Below, in pieces: positions 31,773-40,094 of a stretch of 64,000 bases of DNA. The DNA comes from Alphaproteobacteria bacterium UBA1303 (GTDB taxonomy: Bacteria > Pseudomonadota > Alphaproteobacteria > Micropepsales > Micropepsaceae). Within the stretch, counting starts at the first letter, position 1. Every line of letters begins with the position of its first letter. Below the pieces are notes generated by a model. It worked only from the letters and a program-made list of their open reading frames with translations. It was not told the DNA's origin and made no database searches. Location of the stretch: positions 15,641 through 79,640 of the forward strand of contig DBTZ01000021.1 of assembly GCA_002307315.1 (NCBI GenBank), read 5' to 3'. Made by a program: the position numbers and the translations under genes.

Positions 31773-32069
31773 CTACACCAGCTCGAGGCGGACTTTACGG
31801 CCCAGCATCGCAGCGGCGCGCTGCAAGGTCGCCAGCGTGACATTGCCATCGGTGGGATCGAGCAATCGGGCGATCTGACTGCGGCTCGTGCCCATGCGTT
31901 CGGCCATGCGCTTGCGCGAAAGACCTTCGTCTTTCATGGCTTCTTCGATTTGCCAGGCGAGCACTTCTTTGATCGCCGTTGCCTGGAATTCGTCACGCGT
32001 GCCTTCCGTTTCCAGGAAGGAGTCGAGCGTGGTCAGCTTTTTCGCGTTGCGCTTCTTGGTGGTTGCCAT
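31773..32069 (-). CDS. Solitary XRE antitoxin-like regulator (HigA type)
   Basis: 98 residues from ATG 32069, which follows AGGGGAGTGAG. Helix-turn-helix: VLAWQIEEAMKDEGLSRKRMAERMGTSRSQIARLLDPTDGNVTLATLQRAAAMLGRKVRLEL. This is the pattern of antitoxins that pair with HigB/RelE-type toxins, encoded upstream. In the ~180 bases upstream on its strand I find no toxin frame, only a short open stretch ending IIWYMLYVHM. It is therefore an orphan antitoxin or a plain regulator. Confidence 0.75.
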   Translation of the reverse strand: MATTKKRNAKKLTTLDSFLETEGTRDEFQATAIKEVLAWQIEEAMKDEGLSRKRMAERMGTSRSQIARLLDPTDGNVTLATLQRAAAMLGRKVRLELV

Positions 32070-32254
32070 CTCACTCCCCTTACTCAAACTCATCCTTGCG
32101 TTTGCGTGCGCCTCACATATGCACATAAAGCATGTACCATATAATGGTCATACCCTGCAAGCAAAATCCGCTCAGGAGCAATGACCCCAAAAAACAACAC
32201 GCGAAGCGGAGGTTGTTTGATGGCCTACCGCTTCGCTGCTTGAGGCCCTGTATA

Positions 32255-32908
32255 ATGCCGGTCTCTGGGTTTGAGCTGTTCCCGAAAATCGTCGAGGAAA
32301 TCTCCAACGACATCGAGCGCGTCTGCACCGAAGCCATGGGTGATGTTGCGGTCGGGCTGAAGACGGACTGGCGACAGCAGATCGTCGATGCTGGCCTCGG
32401 CAAGCGCTTGGCGAATACGGTGCAGGGGCGGTGCTATCCGATAAGCGGTTTCAGCGCCAATGCCGCCGCCTTCGTCTGGACCAAGGCGCCGAAGATCATC
32501 GAATCGCACAACCGTGGCGCCACCATCGTCCCGGTGCATGGCGGCAGGTATCTGGCAATTCCGACGCCGGATGCCGGCGTCAAACATACCTCCGGGCGTA
32601 AACATTCGCGCATCACGCCGGCGCTGTGGGAGCGGGAAACCGGCGTCAAGTTGCAGTTTCTCAAACCAAGGAACAGCCGCTATGCCTTCCTGGTGTCGAA
32701 AGGCTTTTACCGTCGGCAGGCCGTCCGCTACCAGCGCCGCAAGAGTTTTCGCCCGATCCGTGAAGCGCCGGGACCGAACGAGCCGAAATACATCGTGATC
32801 TTCATTCTGGCGCCGGTGGTGACGCTGCCCAAGCGTCTCGACATCGAAAGCCTCGGCGAGCATTGGGCCGGGCAGGTCGATCCGGCGCTCTCAAGACGGT
32901 GGAAGTGA
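32255..32908 (+). CDS. DUF6441 protein (minor tail / gpZ position)
   Basis: 217 residues: FELFPKIVEEISNDIERVCTEAMGDVAVGLKTDWRQQI, then VQGRCYPISGFSANAAAFVWTKAPKIIESHNRGATIVPVHGGRYLAIPTPDAG, and a basic middle. DUF6441 proteins occupy the place of lambda gpZ or HK97 gp10 between connector and tail terminator, where they complete the tail end. Start ATG 32255. The function is inferred from position. Confidence 0.75.
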   Translation: MPVSGFELFPKIVEEISNDIERVCTEAMGDVAVGLKTDWRQQIVDAGLGKRLANTVQGRCYPISGFSANAAAFVWTKAPKIIESHNRGATIVPVHGGRYLAIPTPDAGVKHTSGRKHSRITPALWERETGVKLQFLKPRNSRYAFLVSKGFYRRQAVRYQRRKSFRPIREAPGPNEPKYIVIFILAPVVTLPKRLDIESLGEHWAGQVDPALSRRWK

Positions 32909-32909
32909 C

Positions 32910-33344
32910 ATGGCCTCGAAACGCGAACAGGTGATCGCCGCGGTGACGGCGCTGGTCAAGGCTGCGCTGCCGGACGCCGAGGTGACGCGCAACGCCGCCA
33001 AGGCGCAGGGCGTCTATGCCGGCGGCGCCGTCTTCATCGAGGATGGCGATCCCGGCGAACCGGACGTCGATCTGTCGCCGGTCACCTATTATTACACGCA
33101 CCGCATCCCCCTCAAGGTCGCGGCCTATCCCAGCGGATCGCAGACCAGGGAAGAAGTGGTCGACGCCATGATGGCGACGGTCGGCGAGAAGATCGAGGCG
33201 GATACCACGCTCGGCGGCCTCTGCCTGTACGTCGAACCGGAGGCGCCGACCTTCGAGAACATCACCGCGACGGGTGCCGCCGTCGGCCAGATGGCCGAGG
33301 CCGCCATCATCGCAACCTACGCAACGTCTAACCCTTTGACCTGA
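32910..33344 (+). CDS. Tail terminator (gpU-like)
   Basis: 144 residues: MASKREQVIAAVTALVKAALPDAEVTRNAAKAQGVYAGGAVFIEDGDPGEPDVDLSPVTYYYTHRIPLKVAAYPSG, then MMATVGEKIEADTTLGGLCLYVEPEAPTFENI. The size, alpha/beta pattern and place between the gpZ-like gene and the tube gene match tail terminators, which stop tube growth and join it to the head. It starts one base after the previous stop. Confidence 0.78.
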   Translation: MASKREQVIAAVTALVKAALPDAEVTRNAAKAQGVYAGGAVFIEDGDPGEPDVDLSPVTYYYTHRIPLKVAAYPSGSQTREEVVDAMMATVGEKIEADTTLGGLCLYVEPEAPTFENITATGAAVGQMAEAAIIATYATSNPLT

Positions 33345-33356
33345 TTGGAGGCTCAC

Positions 33357-34631
33357 ATGGCTCGCGCACGCGGCGCCAATGCCGTCATGGCGTTGGCATT
33401 CGAATCCGAATACGGCACGCCGCCGTCTTCCGGTTTTTACAAGGTTCCCTTCGTATCGTCGCAGCTCGGCGACAAGCAGGATTTGGTATCCAGCGATCTC
33501 TTGGGCGACGGGCGCGATCCGTCGGCGCCGGCGCTCGACGTCATCAACAACGAAGGCGACGTGGTGGTGCCGGTCGATTTGCGCAATTTCGGCTTCTGGC
33601 TGAAACTGTTGTGCGGCGCGCCGACCACCACGGCGGGCCTTGCCGCCACCGGCAGCATCGCCTTCAGCGCGCAACCGGCCGCTTCGAGCACCATCACCGT
33701 GGGCGGCGTCGAATTCACCTTCGTCGCCAGCGATGCCGGCGATAGCGACATCCTGATCGGGTCCAGTCTCGCCGATACCGTCGCCAATGCGGTCCTGGTG
33801 CTCAATGCCAGTACGGATGCCGACGTGGCGGCGGCCGGTTATGCGGTTGATGCCAAAGGAAAAGCCATCGACATCGTGCATGACACCATCGGAGTTGCGG
33901 GAAATTCCTTCACCCTGGCGGCGTCCGGCGCCACGGTTTCGGGGGCGACCCTTGCCGGCGGCGCCGCCAGTGGGGCATACAACCACGTCTTCAAGTCCGG
34001 TGCCGATCCCTTGCCGTCCGCCGCCGTCGAAATCGGCAACACCGACGTATCCACCTATGCGATGAATTACGGCGTCGTCGCCGACAAGTTGGCGATCAAT
34101 TTGCAGCGCTCCGGCCTCTTGAACGCCACGATCAGTTGCATTGCGCAAGGAGAGGACGACCGCACCAAGGCGAGCGCCGCCGGAACGTTAAGCGCTCTCG
34201 AACTCGAACGCTTCACCCAATTCACCGGCAAGGTGCTGCGCTCCGGCGTGCCGCTCGGCGATCTGGTGTCCGGTTCTCTGACCTACGCCAACAATTACGA
34301 CAAGGTCGAGATCATCCGCGAGGATGGGCGCATCGGCGGCGCCGATCCGGCGGTGGCGTCCTATTCCGGTCAGGCGGTGTTGCGCTTCAAGGACACCACC
34401 TTGATGGATCTGGCCTCCGACGGCACGCCCATCGATCTCAGCTATTCCTGGAAGATCGGCGGCGGCAAGGCGCTGACCTTCATTTTCCACGAGGTCTATC
34501 TGCCGAAGCCGAAGGTTCCGGTCACCGGTCCCGGCGCGGTGCAAGCAACCTATGATTGGCAGGGTGCCAAGAACAGCACCGTGGGGCGGGCGGCGACCAT
34601 CACCTTGGTCAACGACGTCGCTACCTACTGA
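33357..34631 (+). CDS. Major tail tube protein with inserted domain
   Basis: 424 residues, longer than most tube proteins. The N-terminus (ARGANAVMALAFESEYGTPPSSGFYKVPFVSSQLGDKQDLVSSDLLGDGRDPSAP) and the C-terminal beta region (SYSWKIGGGKALTFIFHEVYLPKPKVPVTGPGAV) are tube-like. Residues about 100-205 (GSIAFSAQPAASSTITVGGVEFTFVAS ... GNSFTLAASGATVSGATLAGGAASG) look like an extra beta domain of the kind inserted in virion proteins, probably displayed on the tail surface. GGAGG precedes ATG 33357. Confidence 0.85.
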   Translation: MARARGANAVMALAFESEYGTPPSSGFYKVPFVSSQLGDKQDLVSSDLLGDGRDPSAPALDVINNEGDVVVPVDLRNFGFWLKLLCGAPTTTAGLAATGSIAFSAQPAASSTITVGGVEFTFVASDAGDSDILIGSSLADTVANAVLVLNASTDADVAAAGYAVDAKGKAIDIVHDTIGVAGNSFTLAASGATVSGATLAGGAASGAYNHVFKSGADPLPSAAVEIGNTDVSTYAMNYGVVADKLAINLQRSGLLNATISCIAQGEDDRTKASAAGTLSALELERFTQFTGKVLRSGVPLGDLVSGSLTYANNYDKVEIIREDGRIGGADPAVASYSGQAVLRFKDTTLMDLASDGTPIDLSYSWKIGGGKALTFIFHEVYLPKPKVPVTGPGAVQATYDWQGAKNSTVGRAATITLVNDVATY

Positions 34632-34642
34632 GGACATTCCAC

Positions 34643-35134
34643 ATGTTGAAACTGAAAAAGATTGCCGTTGAGCCGGTATGGCTCGACGCCGGCGCCATCG
34701 AGCCGGATGCCGCCGCCATTCCCGGCTTTCGCATTAAGGTTCTACCGGTCACCGTGGCGATGATCCTGGCCGCCCGCGCCGCCGGTAGCGAGGCATTCAG
34801 GAAGGCCACAATCGGCGAGAGCGAAAACCGGCAGGTCGAAACCAATATTGCGTTCTCGCGCGCCATCGCCCATCTCGGCATTGTCGAATGGGAAGGGGTT
34901 GTCGGCGAGGCGAGTGAGCCGGCCCCACTGACCCTTGAGGCGCTCGATGCCGCGCTCGACGATTGGCGGGTGTTCGACTTCGTGGACAAGTATTACGTCG
35001 CGCCCGCCTTGATGCGGGAAGACGAAAAAAACGTATCCGCGCCCTCGCCAGGTGGCACTGGGGGGGCGAAAACTCCGGCGAAGGGTACTGCCAGCACTGC
35101 CCGCAGCCGTGCCCGGACTGCCCGTACCAAGTAA
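34643..35134 (+). CDS. Tail assembly chaperone G
   Basis: 163 residues: LKLKKIAVEPVWLDAGAIEPDAAAIPGFRIKVLPVTVAMILAARAAG and EALDAALDDWRVFDFVDKYYVAPALM, then a basic low-complexity tail (TASTARSRARTARTK) that is read only if no frameshift occurs. It stands between tube and tape measure genes, as lambda gpG. The tail part overlaps the T frame, and a seven-G run at 35060-35066 allows a -1 shift. The chaperone holds the tape measure protein during tail assembly and is not in the finished virion. Confidence 0.82.
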   Translation: MLKLKKIAVEPVWLDAGAIEPDAAAIPGFRIKVLPVTVAMILAARAAGSEAFRKATIGESENRQVETNIAFSRAIAHLGIVEWEGVVGEASEPAPLTLEALDAALDDWRVFDFVDKYYVAPALMREDEKNVSAPSPGGTGGAKTPAKGTASTARSRARTARTK

Positions 35135-35379
35135 ACGCACCTGAGACGCCCGAAGGAATAGCGGCCTGGGAAGCGTTCCGCCGCATTTCGGGGCAGGTGC
35201 GCATCTCCTCCGTCATCATCGACGGCAAAGCCACAGCCGGCGGCGCTTATGGCCTCGACTTCGGCGCGGTGATCGCGCTGGCCGATGGGCTCGGCGCCGC
35301 CAATTTTTTGTTCTTCGATCTTTTGCCCGAGATCGAGGCGATCATCGTTCGCTCCTACCGCGGGGACGTGGAAGAATAA
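34963..35379 (+). CDS. T part of the G-T frameshift chaperone
   Basis: A frame in -1 relation to G, open from 34963. Only the part after 35065 should be translated, as a C-terminal extension of G: GENSGEGYCQHCPQPCPDCPYQ, then GIAAWEAFRRISGQVRISSVIIDGKATAGGAYGLDFGAVIALADGLG and LLPEIEAIIVRSYRG. The fusion would have about 245 residues. Lambda makes gpGT in this way. No ribosome site precedes the T part, supporting frameshift expression. It ends one base into the tape measure start codon. The four-cysteine cluster is unusual. Confidence 0.75.
   Translation: MAGVRLRGQVLRRARLDAGRRKKRIRALARWHWGGENSGEGYCQHCPQPCPDCPYQVNAPETPEGIAAWEAFRRISGQVRISSVIIDGKATAGGAYGLDFGAVIALADGLGAANFLFFDLLPEIEAIIVRSYRGDVEE
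35060..35066 (+). other. Probable -1 frameshift site (seven G)
   Basis: Frame 0 reads ACT GGG GGG GCG; slipping back one base gives GGG GGC GAA and enters the T frame. A tRNA-Gly on GGG can re-pair fully on the preceding G. A similar run is used in several phages between G and T. Confidence 0.6.
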
Positions 35380-38300
35380 TGGAAAAGCGCGTTTCCATCC
35401 GCATCGGCCTCGACGGCAAGGCGAACATCGTCGGGAACTTACGCGAGATCGGCGTCGAGGGTAAGGCGGCCGGAGACAAGACTGCCTATGGCTTCGACAA
35501 GGCCTCGGATGCGGGCAAACGCCTCAATGAGGTCGCAAAGCAGTGGGCCAATGCCCAGGTCACGCAGTCGAACTATGCCGCCATGTTCGGCATCGGCGGC
35601 AGCGGCAAATCCGCCGCCGAATCCTTCAAGGTGTTCGAGGCGGAAGCCGAGAGGGAGGCCGCGCGACTTAAAGAGATATCGCAGGCCAAGGCGCAACAGC
35701 TCGGCGAGAACTTCCAGAACAGCCTCAATGCCGCAATGGGGATTGGGCAAACCGGCAAATCCGCCCGGGAATCCGCTTCCGTTTTCGAGGAAGAATCGAA
35801 GCAGATCGAGGAGCTGGACCGTCAGGCGGCGGCGCTGAAAGCCCAGATCAATCCGCTGGCGGTAGCACAGGACCGTCTCAATGCCGAAACCGCGCAATAC
35901 AATGCGCTGCTGCGCGCCGGCAAGATCACCCAGGTCGAGCATACCGCGGCGATGGCCGCGGCCACCACCCGTTACAATCAAGCTGCCGTTGCCTCGCAAC
36001 GGATGGCGGCCGGCAATAAGCTCAGCGCGTTTCAGATCAGCAATTTAAGCTTCCAGATCAACGACGTGGTTTCCGGCCTAGCGATGGGCCAAAAGCCGCT
36101 GCAGATCCTGACCCAGCAGGGTGGGCAGTTCTATCAGATATTCCAGGGCAGCGGCATGGGCGTGATCGGTGCGCTCAAGGCGACCGGATCGCTGTTGGCC
36201 GGTCTTTTATCGCCGACGCTGCTGATCGGCGGTGCGATTGCCGGCTTGGGCGCCGGCTTCGCCTATCTCGAATATCGCGGCATCAAGACGACGAAAGAGC
36301 TGGAGGCCGCATTGGTCGGCACCGGCCGCGCCGCTGGCGTGACCACATCGCAGCTCAATGATATGGCGGTGGCGGCGGCCACGGCGTCGAACACCAGCAT
36401 CGGCCAATCGCGCGAGTGGGCGGAACAGGCGGCCAAGACCGGCAAGATTCCGGGCCAAGCGATTGAGCAAGTGACCTCGCTGATACCGAACTATGCCGCC
36501 ACCACGGACCAGGAACAGAAAGACGCCGCCAAGGAACTGATCGGCGCCTTTGCCGATCTGTCGAAGGGCGTCGAGACGCTGGATGCCAAGACCGGGGCCT
36601 TCGACTATCAGTCGAGAACGTTGGTGAAGACGCTGTGGGAGGAAGGCCAATATGCCGAGGCGGCGCGTGTCGCCTACGAGCACTTGAACGGCGTACTGAC
36701 CGATCACATGCAGCAGATGACGGCGTGGGGCCGCTTCTGGCACGGCGTCGGCACCGAGATCAGCAACGCGTTCGACCGTCTTTCCCACGACGCCACGGCA
36801 AAAGAGCAGCTTGAGAAATATCAGCGATACCAGAAAATCGTCAACGAAGGCGGCACCGTCATTGAAGACCGCTGGTACGGCAAGCAGCGGATCGATGCCG
36901 ACGAGATCGCCGAACAGTTGAGGCACTGGCAACAGGTCTATCGCGACGAGCTGAAGAGGACAGAAGATGAGTTCCGTGCCAGTGCGGCGAAGATCAAGGC
37001 CGATTTGGCCGCGCCGATCCTGCTCAAGATCGTGCCGTCCTTCGAGGAAGCGGACTTCCGCCGTCAGCTCGGTATCCAGCACTACAATCTCAGGCAGTTG
37101 CTCGGCGATTCCGGTGCCATGCAGCGCCTTGGCGTCACCTCGGACCAGGTGAACGAAGGCCTCTCGGCGGTCGAGCATGCCGACAGCACTTATACCGATA
37201 CGACGCAGAAATTCGTCAAGGCGCAAGCGCTTGAGACCGATGCACTCTCGGCCAAAACGCCAAAGCAGAAGGCAGACATTGCCATGCGGCGCGAGGCGAT
37301 GTCGCTCGACGGGCAGGAAGTCAGCGCCAGGGACGTCGCTACCCGCACGCAAACCGCTTACACCGCCGCTCTGGCGGCGGCGAACTACCAGCTATCGCAG
37401 CAGAACATGCTTCTCAATGCCAACATCCGGCAGACCCAAAGCGTCGCTTCCGCCTGGCTGAAAGGCAGCGCCGAAGCGATGGAGGCGACCGCCCATCGTC
37501 AGGCGCTCCAGGAAAGTATCCAATCCGGCATCTCGGTCGGGGCACGGGAGCGTCAATTGCTCGCCCAGAGCATCGCCAGTCAGGGTGAAACCGTCGCGCA
37601 AACTGTGGCGAAGATGCAGGCGGAAACCGCTGCCCGCAAGGCGGTCAATGATGCCGTTGCATCTGGCGCGACGTCCTATTCCGATGCCAATCGCCAGATT
37701 CAGGTCGGCATTGCGCTGATCGATCTGCGCGCCGCCAAGGAAGCTGCCGTGAACAAGGGCCTCACGGCGCAGGCCGCATTGCTGCAGACCATCATCGACG
37801 CTTACGAGAAGATTTCGCCGCAGAGCGAGGTGGAGAGCCGCCGCGCTGCCGCCCTGCAATCGATCAACGAGGACAATCTGCAACTGGCGATGCTGCGTCA
37901 GCAGTTGGAACGGGAACAGGGCCAGCAGCCGCGCATGCCGTCCGATGAGCAGAAAACCGCAGCGATGCTGGCCGACAAGAACACGCTGTTGGAGAAGGGC
38001 TACGCCATCGAAAAGGACGGCCAGGTCGCTCTCACTGCGGAGGGTCAGAAATGGCTGCAGATCCAGCAGAGTATCATGGCGGTAAATCGGGAACTCGATC
38101 TGACCAAGGCCGCCAACGACAATATCTACGCTGCGGAATCGGCCGTATTCGACAACCTCGGCAGTATGCTCGCCAGCAGCAAACAGGATTGGAGCGAGTA
38201 TTTCAAGAGCATCTACACGTCGTTCGAGAAGCTCGCTTTGCAGCTGATGCTGATCAATCCCCTGAAGAACATCCTGCTCGGCGGCGATGCCAGCGGCAAA

Positions 38301-38771
38301 ATGCTTCCGACCATCTCCAGCGTCGGTGGCTGGCTCGGCTCGCTTCTCGGCAACGAAGAGACCATCGAGCCTATCACCGTCACCGGCACCAAGGGCGCCC
38401 TCAGTAACGCAACCGCCTCCGGTGGCAGCTGGATATCTCAACTCGGATCGTGGTTCGCCGGTCTGTTCCACGAGGGCGGCGTAGTCGGCGCGCCGGTAAA
38501 TTCCAACCGCATGCTGCCGGCAAACGTCATCCGCTTCGCCCCACGTCTGCATGACGGTGCCTATCTGGCGGCGGACGAGGTGCCCGCCATCCTGCAAACC
38601 GGCGAGCGCGTCCTCAATCGCTCCGAGGCTAGGCGCTACAATCAGGGCAACGGCATCACCTATGTCCCGGTGACGATTCAGGCCTCCGATCCACGATCCT
38701 TCAAAGCCAGTCGCGGCCAGATCGCCGCCAGCCTCGCTCGTGCCGTGCAGACCGGCGCGCGTAGGATTTAG
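35379..38771 (+). CDS. Tail tape measure protein
   Basis: 1130 residues, the longest gene of the tail module after the megatron, so the tail should be long and flexible. Long helical stretches (KSAAESFKVFEAEAEREAARLKEISQAKAQQLGE) precede the hallmark FQINDVVSGLAMGQKPLQILTQQGGQFYQIF and hydrophobic TGSLLAGLLSPTLLIGGAIAGLGAGFAY. The C-terminus has the family motif FEKLALQLMLINPLKNILLGG and a Gly-rich end. The stop TAG uses the TA at the left edge of an IS630 element, yet the same stop forms without it. Confidence 0.9.
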   Translation: MEKRVSIRIGLDGKANIVGNLREIGVEGKAAGDKTAYGFDKASDAGKRLNEVAKQWANAQVTQSNYAAMFGIGGSGKSAAESFKVFEAEAEREAARLKEISQAKAQQLGENFQNSLNAAMGIGQTGKSARESASVFEEESKQIEELDRQAAALKAQINPLAVAQDRLNAETAQYNALLRAGKITQVEHTAAMAAATTRYNQAAVASQRMAAGNKLSAFQISNLSFQINDVVSGLAMGQKPLQILTQQGGQFYQIFQGSGMGVIGALKATGSLLAGLLSPTLLIGGAIAGLGAGFAYLEYRGIKTTKELEAALVGTGRAAGVTTSQLNDMAVAAATASNTSIGQSREWAEQAAKTGKIPGQAIEQVTSLIPNYAATTDQEQKDAAKELIGAFADLSKGVETLDAKTGAFDYQSRTLVKTLWEEGQYAEAARVAYEHLNGVLTDHMQQMTAWGRFWHGVGTEISNAFDRLSHDATAKEQLEKYQRYQKIVNEGGTVIEDRWYGKQRIDADEIAEQLRHWQQVYRDELKRTEDEFRASAAKIKADLAAPILLKIVPSFEEADFRRQLGIQHYNLRQLLGDSGAMQRLGVTSDQVNEGLSAVEHADSTYTDTTQKFVKAQALETDALSAKTPKQKADIAMRREAMSLDGQEVSARDVATRTQTAYTAALAAANYQLSQQNMLLNANIRQTQSVASAWLKGSAEAMEATAHRQALQESIQSGISVGARERQLLAQSIASQGETVAQTVAKMQAETAARKAVNDAVASGATSYSDANRQIQVGIALIDLRAAKEAAVNKGLTAQAALLQTIIDAYEKISPQSEVESRRAAALQSINEDNLQLAMLRQQLEREQGQQPRMPSDEQKTAAMLADKNTLLEKGYAIEKDGQVALTAEGQKWLQIQQSIMAVNRELDLTKAANDNIYAAESAVFDNLGSMLASSKQDWSEYFKSIYTSFEKLALQLMLINPLKNILLGGDASGKMLPTISSVGGWLGSLLGNEETIEPITVTGTKGALSNATASGGSWISQLGSWFAGLFHEGGVVGAPVNSNRMLPANVIRFAPRLHDGAYLAADEVPAILQTGERVLNRSEARRYNQGNGITYVPVTIQASDPRSFKASRGQIAASLARAVQTGARRI

Positions 38772-38860
38772 AGCGTTTCCTGGATTGACGGAATCTAAGG
38801 GATTCCCAACGAGAGACGTTTGTGATTCAAGATGCTGGCTGGGCAGGAGGCCGGCATCGG

Positions 38861-39220
38861 ATGACACGACCACTTTCCAACGATCTTCGCGAGCGTGTAG
38901 TCGAGGCGGTTTTGGCTGGCGAAACCTGCCGGTCTGTAGCGGAAGAGTTTGGGGTAGCCGTTTCGTCGGTTGTGAAATGGTCGCAGCGCTACCGGGCGAC
39001 CGGCTCGGTTTCGCCCGGCAAGATGGGCGGGCACCGCAAATGCGTGCTTGAACCGCATCGCACCTTCATCGTCAGGCGGATCGAGCAGACTTCGCACCTG
39101 ACCTTGCATGGACTGAAAGGCGAACTGGCACGGCGCGGCGTCAAGGTCTCGCACAATACGGTATGGCTGTTCCTGCGTCGCGAGGGACTACGCTTCAAAA
39201 AAAACGCTGTTCGCCCTTGA
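38861..39220 (+). CDS. IS630 transposase, N-terminal frame (orfA)
   Basis: 119 residues. It contains the helix-turn-helix of IS630 transposases: MTRPLSNDLRERVVEAVLAGETCRSVAEEFGVAVSSVVKWSQRYRATG, then a second, Paired-like HTH (LTLHGLKGELARRGVKVSHNTVWLFLRREGLRFKK). It binds the ends of the element. The frame closes shortly after an eight-A run (39197-39204), where slippage leads into the catalytic frame. Confidence 0.88.
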   Translation: MTRPLSNDLRERVVEAVLAGETCRSVAEEFGVAVSSVVKWSQRYRATGSVSPGKMGGHRKCVLEPHRTFIVRRIEQTSHLTLHGLKGELARRGVKVSHNTVWLFLRREGLRFKKNAVRP

Positions 39221-39809
39221 ACAGACCCGCGCCGACATCGCGCGGCGGCGTAAGCGTTGGCGGTCGCGGCAGGCCGGCTTCGATCCCAAACGGCTTGTCT
39301 TTATCGACGAAACCTGGATCAAGACCAATATGGCGCCGCTGCGCGGGTGGGGGCCGATAGGTCAGCGTCTGCGCGCCTTCGCCCCGCATGGCCACTGGCG
39401 CACCATGACCTTCCTCGGCGCCTTGCGCTGCGACCGGCTCGCCGCCCCGTGCGTCTTCGACGGCCCAATCAACGGCGAATGTTTCCGCGCCTACGTCGAG
39501 CAGCAACTCGTGCCCACTCTCAAACCAGGCGACATCGTCGTCATGGACAATCTCGGTTCCCACAAGTCGGTCGCCATCCGCCGGGCCATCCGAGACGCCG
39601 GCGCAAAACTCTTCTTTCTGCCGCCCTACAGCCCGGACCTCAATCCCATCGAGCAGACCTTCGCAAAAATCAAGCACTGGATGCGAGCCGCTCAAAAACG
39701 CACCATGGCAGATACTTGGCGACACATCGGCCGCCTCGTCAAAACCATTAAACCTACAGAATGCTCGAATTACTTCCAAAACTCTGGTTATGCTTCCGTT
39801 AAAATATGA
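39204..39809 (+). CDS. IS630 transposase, catalytic frame (orfB)
   Basis: About 200 residues, read in +1 relation to orfA after the A8 run: TLFALEQTRADIARRRKRW continues the domain. The DDE triad is complete: Asp in LVFIDETWIKTNM, Asp in IVVMDNLGSHKSV and Glu in PYSPDLNPIEQTFAKIK. The fused protein would have about 315 residues, near the IS630 norm. The element can probably still move if the frameshift (transcript or ribosome slippage on the A run) works. Confidence 0.85.
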   Translation, partial: TLFALEQTRADIARRRKRWRSRQAGFDPKRLVFIDETWIKTNMAPLRGWGPIGQRLRAFAPHGHWRTMTFLGALRCDRLAAPCVFDGPINGECFRAYVEQQLVPTLKPGDIVVMDNLGSHKSVAIRRAIRDAGAKLFFLPPYSPDLNPIEQTFAKIKHWMRAAQKRTMADTWRHIGRLVKTIKPTECSNYFQNSGYASVKI

Positions 39810-39832
39810 AACGCTCTAGCGGGGACGGCCTG

Positions 39833-40011
39833 TTGGGGAGCTTCGCTCCCCAATCCCCACACTTTGCGTGAGGCAACGCCTCCCGCACCCACCCCTTTTT
39901 TTGACGGTGTCTGTTGCACCTGCCGCGTATCGATATCTGCAACACATGAAATAGGCCTCATCCAAAGGATGAGGCCAGAAGTTCGGAGGGTGCGGGAGGT
40001 TCACCTCCCGC
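39833..40011. repeat. Hairpin-rich intergenic stretch
   Basis: Four strong stem-loops follow one another: TTGGGGAGC/GCTCCCCAA (39833-39853), GAGGC/GCCTC (39870-39882), GGCCTCATCC/GGATGAGGCC (39954-39976) and GCGGGAGGT/ACCTCCCGC (39992-40011). GTTGCA/TGCAAC (39913-39943) adds a wider one. It fills the 276 bases between the IS630 and the DUF2460 gene. Part of the sequence resembles GC-rich alphaproteobacterial intergenic palindromes. A transcription or mRNA-processing role is possible. Confidence 0.55.
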
Positions 40012-40094
40012 AATCTTCTCACGCGCGGAACGCGCGTTAAGCGGCAGCCCTGCCAACGGTCACCGACCGTTTCCTTTAATCCGGGGTTTAGACC

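Larger units (their letters stand above)
38769..39818 (+). mobile_element. IS630-family insertion sequence
   Basis: About 1.05 kb, flanked by TA (38769-38770 and 39817-39818), the known target duplication of IS630 elements. The terminal inverted repeats begin TAGAGCGTTTC and share a later ACGGAA(T/G)C block (left GACGGAATC near 38789, right AACGGAAGC near 39800 on the complement). It carries a two-frame transposase. The insertion is exactly at the tape measure stop codon. Confidence 0.88.

Noticed and set aside
34963..35064. Independent gene start for the T frame
   Set aside because: No ribosome site is visible, and the first ~35 codons are an out-of-frame reading of gene G; frameshift expression explains the frame better.
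39833..40011. Short repeats as a CRISPR array
   Set aside because: The stem-loops differ from each other in sequence, have no constant repeat or spacer length, and no cas genes are near.
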